Source: Geobacter sp. (GTDB lineage Bacteria > Desulfobacterota > Desulfuromonadia > Geobacterales > Pseudopelobacteraceae). From it: DNA of 32,160 bases. Both the position numbers and the translations under genes were made by a program. Shown here in pieces: positions 27,918-32,160 of this stretch; positions within the stretch are counted from its first letter, which is position 1; each line of letters begins with the position of its first letter. The stretch is from assembly GCA_025360785.1 (NCBI GenBank), contig JANYBN010000196.1, positions 1 to 32,160 of the forward strand, in the 5' to 3' direction. Under the pieces are notes generated by a model. It did not search any database. It was not told where the DNA came from and saw only the letters and a list, made by a program, of their open reading frames with translations.

Positions 27918-27960
27918 TATCCCGTCAAAGTGCAGCATAGAGACCCCGCAAAAACGCCCC

Positions 27961-28128
27961 TTACACTCCACAGTATGTTTGGCAGGTTGCCGCTTGAAAC
28001 TCGGGCACGGCAAAACCGGATTGACCGCCCGCCAAAATTTCATTACTGACCTCAAATGGAATGATTATCCGGGTATAGAGCCCGTGCAGGATTGCAAGGT
28101 TCCCGGTTGCGACAAGATTTTCTTGTGA
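27961..28128 (-). pseudogene. PIN-domain (DUF3368-like) gene fragment
   Basis: In the frame ending at the TAA at 27961, the minus strand encodes ENLVATGNLAILHGLY, then TRIIIPFEVSNEILAGGQ and FAVPEFQAAT, before unrelated residues and the stop. This pattern resembles the segment after the first catalytic Asp in VapC-like PIN toxins of the DUF3368 group. The start, the first catalytic Asp and all of the C-terminal part are missing. The fragment lies directly behind, and partly overlaps in another frame, the truncated rhuM gene. Confidence 0.5.
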
Positions 28129-28355
28129 GTTGCCTCGTCAAACAATTCACCTTCTTCATATATATTCTGGACATGTTGGCTGATATTCTGATGGGTGGTT
28201 TGAAACAGCTCTGCCATCAGGGGTTGGGTTAACCATACCGTTTCGTCTTCAAGCCTGACATCAAGCCTGACGCAGCCATCATCTGACTGATACAGCAGAA
28301 CCTCTCCTTTGGGTGCTTCAGTCACCTGTATTTCATGCGGCTTGCGGATGCTCAT
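28065..28355 (-). pseudogene. rhuM: Truncated rhuM-family gene
   Basis: The 96-codon frame starts MSIRKPHEIQ with AAAGG upstream of the ATG at 28355. It matches the N-terminal part of RhuM-family proteins (EVLLYQSDDGCVRLDVRLEDETVWLTQ in outline, then LMAELFQTTHQNISQHVQNI and EEGELFDEAT). Full members are about 300-340 residues. After EEGELFDEAT the protein changes to unrelated sequence (about 20 residues) derived from the PIN-fragment DNA read in another frame, then stops. It is most likely a deletion remnant. The helix-turn-helix-like segment survives, so a short DNA-binding product cannot be excluded. Confidence 0.72.
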
Positions 28356-28403
28356 GGTTATACCTTTTATGAATATTTTTTTGCAGGAGAAAGCAGGCAT
28401 TGT

Positions 28404-28500
28404 CGGCAAATGTGAGGAGTCATCCGGCAATGTGAGGGGCGTGGGGCGTAAGGATCGTGTCTCACCCTCTTACACATTGTCAGAAGTTGAGGCACGCCCC
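28404..28500. repeat. Structured non-coding repeat region
   Basis: CGGCAAATGTGAGG (28404-28417) and CGGCAATGTGAGG (28425-28437) are near-identical direct repeats 21 bases apart. GGGGCGTG (28436-28443) can pair with CACGCCCC (about 28492-28499) to form a stem. A related ACGCCCCTTACAC lies at 27954-27966, on the other side of the rhuM/PIN remnants. This may be a REP-like remnant. Confidence 0.3.
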
Positions 28501-28535
28501 CTTTCCCAACCCCAATTAAACCTTTTTATCACATT

Positions 28536-28751
28536 TCAAAGGCTGTCAACGGTCTTATCGAATACATAGGTCGGGACATAATGTTCTTTGACGCTTCTAA
28601 ATGGATAATTATCCTTGAGCACCATTTCCATTTCTTCATCATATTCCCAAGAAAATTCGATGTAACACCACTCTACGTAGTATACTTCATCATCCTCTGA
28701 AGATCCGGGCACATGAATACCTCTGGATGGAAATATTGGCTTGAGTGTCAT
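28536..28751 (-). CDS. Hypothetical acidic protein, start uncertain
   Basis: This frame encodes a plausible soluble protein with an acidic and aromatic middle (EDDEVYYVEWCYIEFSWEYD) and a C-terminal PFRSVKEHYVPTYVF. I recognise no family. The ATG at 28751 gives 71 residues but has no clear ribosome binding site. The frame stays open to at least 28886, where it would overlap the metF start region on the other strand. A longer or 5'-truncated gene is possible. It lies at the edge of the accessory islet, so a remnant is also plausible. Confidence 0.4.
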   Translation of the reverse strand: MTLKPIFPSRGIHVPGSSEDDEVYYVEWCYIEFSWEYDEEMEMVLKDNYPFRSVKEHYVPTYVFDKTVDSL

Positions 28752-28850
28752 GGTTTGGGATGACTTTTTATTGTTTTTCAGATAAAAGTAGCTGACGTTT
28801 TTTGAGTGAGCAATAGGCAGGAAATATTTTAATTGCCACTGTGGAGAAAT

Positions 28851-29726
28851 ATGAAAATCATCGATTCGATCAATCAGGACAAACAATTTATTTCATTCGA
28901 ATTTTTTCCGCCAAAAACCCGCGAGGATTGGCCCGCTTTTTTTAAGACCGTAAAAAGACTTGCCCTGTTGAACCCGCTCTTCGCCTCTGTGACATACGGC
29001 GCCGGTGGTAGCACCAATGCGGATTCTCTTGAAATAGTGACACGCTTTCAGCAGGAATACGGTCTTGAGACGATGGCGCACTTAACCTGCTTAGGTTCAA
29101 AAATCGGAGAGGTTGAACGATTCCTTGACAACCTGGCTGAGGGAGGGGTTGATAACGTGCTGGCCTTGCGTGGCGACCTGCCGCTGGATGGATCTGTCAC
29201 TTCACCACTCCCTTCGCCCCTGCAGTTTGCATCAGATCTGGTCAAGCTGATCCGTACTTCGTTCCCTGATCTGGGGATCGGCGTTGCGGGATATCCTGAG
29301 GTACACCCGGAAGCGGCAAGCCTGGAGGCAGACCTGTCTTATTTGAAACTAAAACTGGATAGTGGCGCGGACCTGGCAATAACTCAGCTGTTCTTTGACA
29401 ATAACCTGTATCACAGCTCTGTGAAGCGGGCTCGCGAAGCGGGAATTTTCAAACCGATCATTCCGGGGATTTTGCCGGTGGTCAGCCTGAAGGTAATCAA
29501 AAGAATCGTTTCACTGTGTGGAGCGTCTATTCCGGCAGAGTTTCTCGCCGAGCTGGAAAAAGCGGATCATAAAGGAGGAGCGGCGGAAGTACAAAAAGTC
29601 GGCATTGCCCATGCCCGGCGCCAGGCCCAGGAACTTCTGGACGCCGGCGTTCCGGGAGTACACATTTACACTCTTAACCGGGCAGAAGTCGTACTGGATC
29701 TGCTTGACGGGCTGGAGATAAAGTAA
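28851..29726 (+). CDS. metF: 5,10-methylenetetrahydrofolate reductase
   Basis: This 291-residue flavoenzyme reduces 5,10-methylene-THF to 5-methyl-THF for methionine synthesis and one-carbon metabolism in the cytoplasm. Family landmarks are FEFFPPKT with E17 or the adjacent position, VTYGAGGS (48-54), MAHLTC (75-80), and VLALRGDLP (103-111). YPEVHPEA and DLAITQLFFD complete the barrel, and IPGILPV follows. Length is typical. The ATG at 28851 has GGAG 4 bases upstream; an in-frame TTG at 28833 is rejected. A strong terminator follows about 50 bases after the stop. It appears to be a single-gene unit. Confidence 0.95.
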   Translation: MKIIDSINQDKQFISFEFFPPKTREDWPAFFKTVKRLALLNPLFASVTYGAGGSTNADSLEIVTRFQQEYGLETMAHLTCLGSKIGEVERFLDNLAEGGVDNVLALRGDLPLDGSVTSPLPSPLQFASDLVKLIRTSFPDLGIGVAGYPEVHPEAASLEADLSYLKLKLDSGADLAITQLFFDNNLYHSSVKRAREAGIFKPIIPGILPVVSLKVIKRIVSLCGASIPAEFLAELEKADHKGGAAEVQKVGIAHARRQAQELLDAGVPGVHIYTLNRAEVVLDLLDGLEIK

Positions 29727-29777
29727 TGGCAAAGCAGGCTTAATCTACTTTGTCCGTATTTGATTAATGGGCAACAA

Positions 29778-29818
29778 GGGCAAAGCAGATGCGTCATCTG
29801 CTTTGCCCTATTTTTTTT
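29778..29818 (+). terminator. Intrinsic terminator of metF
   Basis: GGGCAAAGCAGATG pairs perfectly with CATCTGCTTTGCCC (14 base pairs, CGT loop) and is followed by TA and eight T's. The stop codon of the opposing cysteine-cluster gene (29808-29810) lies at the edge of the stem, so the two genes end back to back here. Confidence 0.92.
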
Positions 29819-30113
29819 GTCTACCTTTTCTCGGAGTCTTGACAGACTCAACAGCCTTGCGATGATACCCGCAGTCACGCGGGAGCCACCGCAAGGTCTG
29901 GACCAGTTCGGGAGTCAATTTTACACAGCTGGGATTGATCTCGAAACGGCGGTCGAATATTTTGCACTCGCGACTGATCACGTCAAGAAAGCGACAGGCG
30001 GTCTGAGTGTAGAGAATATTGCCTCGATCGTCTTCTATCTTTTCAAAGCAGCAGAGCCCGCACTGCAGGCAGCGGCTATCCCAATCAGGATCTTCTACAG
30101 GGTAGTCAGACAT
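29808..30113 (-). CDS. YkgJ/UPF0260-type cysteine-cluster protein
   Basis: This 101-residue protein has the family motif CLQCGLCC (15-22), a second group (TACRFLD and CKIF, about 39-52) and C63 and C81 further on. Members are described as putative zinc- or iron-binding proteins of unknown function. The ATG at 30113 follows the stop of the S1-domain gene by 3 bases, so the two are probably co-transcribed. The C-terminal tail is very basic (RKGRQKK). Confidence 0.85.
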   Translation of the reverse strand: MSDYPVEDPDWDSRCLQCGLCCFEKIEDDRGNILYTQTACRFLDVISRECKIFDRRFEINPSCVKLTPELVQTLRWLPRDCGYHRKAVESVKTPRKGRQKK

Positions 30114-30116
30114 CGC

Positions 30117-31352
30117 TTATTTTTTACCCTTCTGAGTTCTTGACCGCAACATATCCCCCAGCGTGCCCATTCCTTTGGGAGCATCATCAGCCTGCCGACG
30201 AAACTCGGTCATCGTGGCCTCTTCCTCTGCGGCTACGCGTGCCGGACCTGCCAGAGCAAGGGATATACGGCGATTGGCGCGATCAATGCTCTCAATCTTG
30301 ACTTCAATCTGTTCCCCTTCTTTGACTATTTCACGGGGGTGGTTGATCCGCTTGCCGGCGCCCAGTTTAGATATATGAAGCAGGCCGTCAACGCCGTCGC
30401 TTATGGTAACAAACGCGCCAAATGTGTCCAGACGTGCGACGGTACCGGTATGAAAAGATCCTTCCGGAAACTTGTCAAGCACCAGCTCCCACGGATCAGC
30501 AAGGGTATCCTTGAGGCTTAACGAGATGCGATCCTTTTCCTTGTCAATCGTTTTAACAACTACTGTCAGCTGCTGGCCGACACTCAGCACATCGCGGACA
30601 TCCTTAACGCGGCTCCAGCCGATCTCGGATATCGGCAGCAACCCTTCCAGGCCGCCTATATCGATAAATGCGCCATAATCCTGCAAGGAAATAACCGTTC
30701 CGGCAACCGTCATCCCTTCGCTGATCCCCGCCTGTGCTTCCTCTTTCAGCAGACGCTGTTCATCTTCAAGCAGGGCGCGGCGTGAGACGATGATGTTGCG
30801 GCCGTCTTCTGCATATTCACTGATCCGAAACGTCAGACGGGTGCCGATCAGCGCCTCGGGGTTCTCAACGCGCCGAAGCGCGATCTGGGAGAAAGGACAG
30901 AACGCCCGGGCCGAGCCGAGCTTGATTTCATAACCACCCTTGATCTCTTTTTCCACCACGCCTTCAACCGGTACGCCCGCCTGCCACGCCTGCTCCAGCT
31001 GGGCACTTCCACCGCCGGAAGCGCCGCCGCCGATTCTGGTCGTAAAACGCATCTCGCCATGGCTTGAAGATAGGAAATAAGCGGAAATTTCATCACCCTC
31101 CTTAACAGTAATATTACCGTCAAAATCCAGGAATTCCTTCCGCTCGATGACCCCCTCCCCTTTCTGGCCGGTATCCATAAAAATCCATTCGTTACCGATC
31201 TTCAGCACTTTTCCGGTCAGTTTCTGGCCCGGTTCCAGCCAGCGTTTATTCTCCTTGCCGCTCTGTTCAAACAGCTCGGCAAAGCTGCCGTTTTCAGTTT
31301 CTGCGGTCTCTTCAATCATTTCATCGTCATCAATATCATGCTTGCTTTTCAT
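30117..31352 (-). CDS. S1-domain RNA-binding protein (four S1 repeats, RpsA-like)
   Basis: This 411-residue protein has an acidic N-terminal extension (about 1-40) and four S1 domains at about 43-105, 127-195, 213-281 and 299-366. Typical segments are GFxTFVP-like FCPFSQI, YGAFIDIGGLEGLLPISEI and FGAFVTISDGVDGLLHISKL. A basic tail follows. It is shorter than six-domain ribosomal protein S1. In related genomes such four-domain proteins occur beside a genuine S1, so a regulatory or accessory RNA-binding role is as likely as the ribosomal one. AGGAG lies 10 bases upstream of the ATG at 31352. A likely promoter is at 31429-31456. Confidence 0.85.
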   Translation of the reverse strand: MKSKHDIDDDEMIEETAETENGSFAELFEQSGKENKRWLEPGQKLTGKVLKIGNEWIFMDTGQKGEGVIERKEFLDFDGNITVKEGDEISAYFLSSSHGEMRFTTRIGGGASGGGSAQLEQAWQAGVPVEGVVEKEIKGGYEIKLGSARAFCPFSQIALRRVENPEALIGTRLTFRISEYAEDGRNIIVSRRALLEDEQRLLKEEAQAGISEGMTVAGTVISLQDYGAFIDIGGLEGLLPISEIGWSRVKDVRDVLSVGQQLTVVVKTIDKEKDRISLSLKDTLADPWELVLDKFPEGSFHTGTVARLDTFGAFVTISDGVDGLLHISKLGAGKRINHPREIVKEGEQIEVKIESIDRANRRISLALAGPARVAAEEEATMTEFRRQADDAPKGMGTLGDMLRSRTQKGKK

Positions 31353-31428
31353 GTGTGTATCGCTCCTCAGATAAAATATTCTCGGTTGTATTTAAGATAT
31401 TAAGTCCGACATATATTAATTTTTTGGA

Positions 31429-31456
31429 ACTATAACATAACTGACTTTATAATCAA
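31429..31456 (-). promoter_or_regulatory. Candidate sigma-70 promoter of the S1-domain gene
   Basis: On the minus strand, TTGATT (31456-31451) and TATAGT (31434-31429) are 16 bases apart. They lie about 80 bases upstream of the ATG. A TATAAT on the plus strand (31448-31453) overlaps it, in the gap shared with htpG. Confidence 0.4.
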
Positions 31457-31533
31457 TTGCGTATTGGTGTTTTCATTTACTCAACCGGTTCTTTGTTCAC
31501 TGTTTCGTCAGATTTTGTTTTTTACTTCTCTCC

Positions 31534-31565
31534 CCCTTGAAAATCTGAGGAATTATGATTATGTT
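31534..31565 (+). promoter_or_regulatory. Heat-shock-like promoter candidate for htpG
   Basis: CCCTTGAAA (31534-31542) matches the -35 part of RpoH promoters exactly. No CCCCAT-type -10 follows. Instead TATGTT (31560-31565) lies 17 bases after TTGAAA, so a sigma-70 reading is also possible. It is about 45-75 bases upstream of the htpG ATG. Confidence 0.42.
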
Positions 31566-31609
31566 ATTGCTATTCAGATTCCATCACACCGAAGGAGATG
31601 CAACAAACT

Positions 31610-32160
31610 ATGTCCAAAACCACCAAACAGTTCCAGACTGAAGTCCAGCAATTGCTCGACCTGGTAATCCACTCACTCTATTCAAACAAAGACATTTTTC
31701 TCCGCGAACTGATTTCCAATGCTTCCGACGCAATCGACAAAGTACGCTTTGAATCCCATTCCGACGAATCGCTTTTGGAAGGGAACAGCGACTGGAAGAT
31801 CAAGATCATCCCTGACAAAGAGGCCGGTACGCTGGTTATCCGCGACAACGGCATCGGCATGAACATGGCTGAGGTCGAAGAAAATATCGGCACCATCGCC
31901 CGCTCCGGCACCAAGGCGTTCATGCAGTCATTAAAAGAAAAGGCGGATAGTAACAATCCGGAATTGATCGGTCAGTTCGGTGTCGGTTTTTATGCTTCGT
32001 TCATGGTCGCAGACCGCGTTACCATGGAAACCCGCAAGGGTGGTGCCGCTACAGACGGCTGCCGCTGGGAATCAACCGGCGACGGCAGCTATACGGTCGA
32101 GGAGTGCACCCGCGAACTGCGCGGTACCGAGATCACCCTGCATCTTAAAGAAGAGTTTAA
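31610..32160 (+). CDS. htpG: Hsp90 chaperone HtpG (C-terminus cut by window edge)
   Basis: This is the N-terminal ATPase domain of HtpG, a cytoplasmic ATP-dependent chaperone. The first 183 residues are in the window. Nucleotide-site landmarks are [14 protein letters not shown] with E33 and N37, IRDNGIGM with D79, and [17 protein letters not shown] (121-137). The ATG at 31610 is chosen. AAGGAG lies 12 bases upstream, a long spacing, and an in-frame ATG at 31598 would sit directly on that sequence. It is divergent from the S1-domain gene and has a heat-shock-like -35 element. Confidence 0.95.
   Translation, partial: MSKTTKQFQTEVQQLLDLVIHSLYSNKDIFLRELISNASDAIDKVRFESHSDESLLEGNSDWKIKIIPDKEAGTLVIRDNGIGMNMAEVEENIGTIARSGTKAFMQSLKEKADSNNPELIGQFGVGFYASFMVADRVTMETRKGGAATDGCRWESTGDGSYTVEECTRELRGTEITLHLKEEF

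Overview
The window looks like a chromosomal segment from a Geobacter-like deltaproteobacterium (Desulfuromonadales). This is inferred from the gene repertoire: many multidomain PAS/GAF/Cache histidine kinases and receiver proteins, a Fur / FeoB / DtxR-FeoA iron cluster, and Cys-rich small proteins. No rRNA, tRNA, CRISPR array or complete insertion sequence was found.

Region 1 (1-16226) is a 16 kb block of ten signalling genes, all on the minus strand. An upper unit (16226 down to 12725) encodes a transporter-less periplasmic solute-binding protein, a membrane hybrid histidine kinase and a receiver protein with a C-terminal CxxC/CxxC module. After a 288-base gap, a lower unit (12436 down to 1) encodes a double-Cache/PAS kinase, a 1152-residue kinase with seven predicted N-terminal membrane segments, Cache and GAF domains, a stand-alone receiver, two receiver-first kinases, a receiver-PAS protein and a receiver-HD-GYP protein that runs off the window. 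Spacing is tight (a 4-base overlap up to 47-base gaps), so operons are likely. No protein has a DNA-binding output domain. The only enzymatic output visible is the HD-GYP domain, a c-di-GMP phosphodiesterase family.

Region 2 (16379-20398) holds clpB on the plus strand and a class I/II aminotransferase on the minus strand, converging on a bidirectional terminator. Region 3 (20399-21956) is gene-poor. It carries a His-rich lipoprotein gene, a small unknown gene, several palindromes and a 150-base element bounded by inverted repeats of a 'GGACAGGAT' type sequence.

Region 4 (21957-25348) is an iron cluster on the minus strand: fur with a good sigma-70 promoter and a Fur-box-like site, a terminator, then overlapping feoB, a seven-cysteine 62-residue protein and a DtxR-FeoA regulator. 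A DUF815-type AAA+ ATPase lies just upstream of it.

Region 5 (26270-28850) is an accessory islet. It contains a HigBA-like toxin-antitoxin pair, a Phd/RelE-like pair with a recognisable operator, a truncated rhuM followed by a PIN-domain fragment, and an unknown ORF.

Region 6 (28851-32160) returns to housekeeping genes: metF, a YkgJ-type cysteine-cluster protein, a four-S1-domain protein and the start of htpG.
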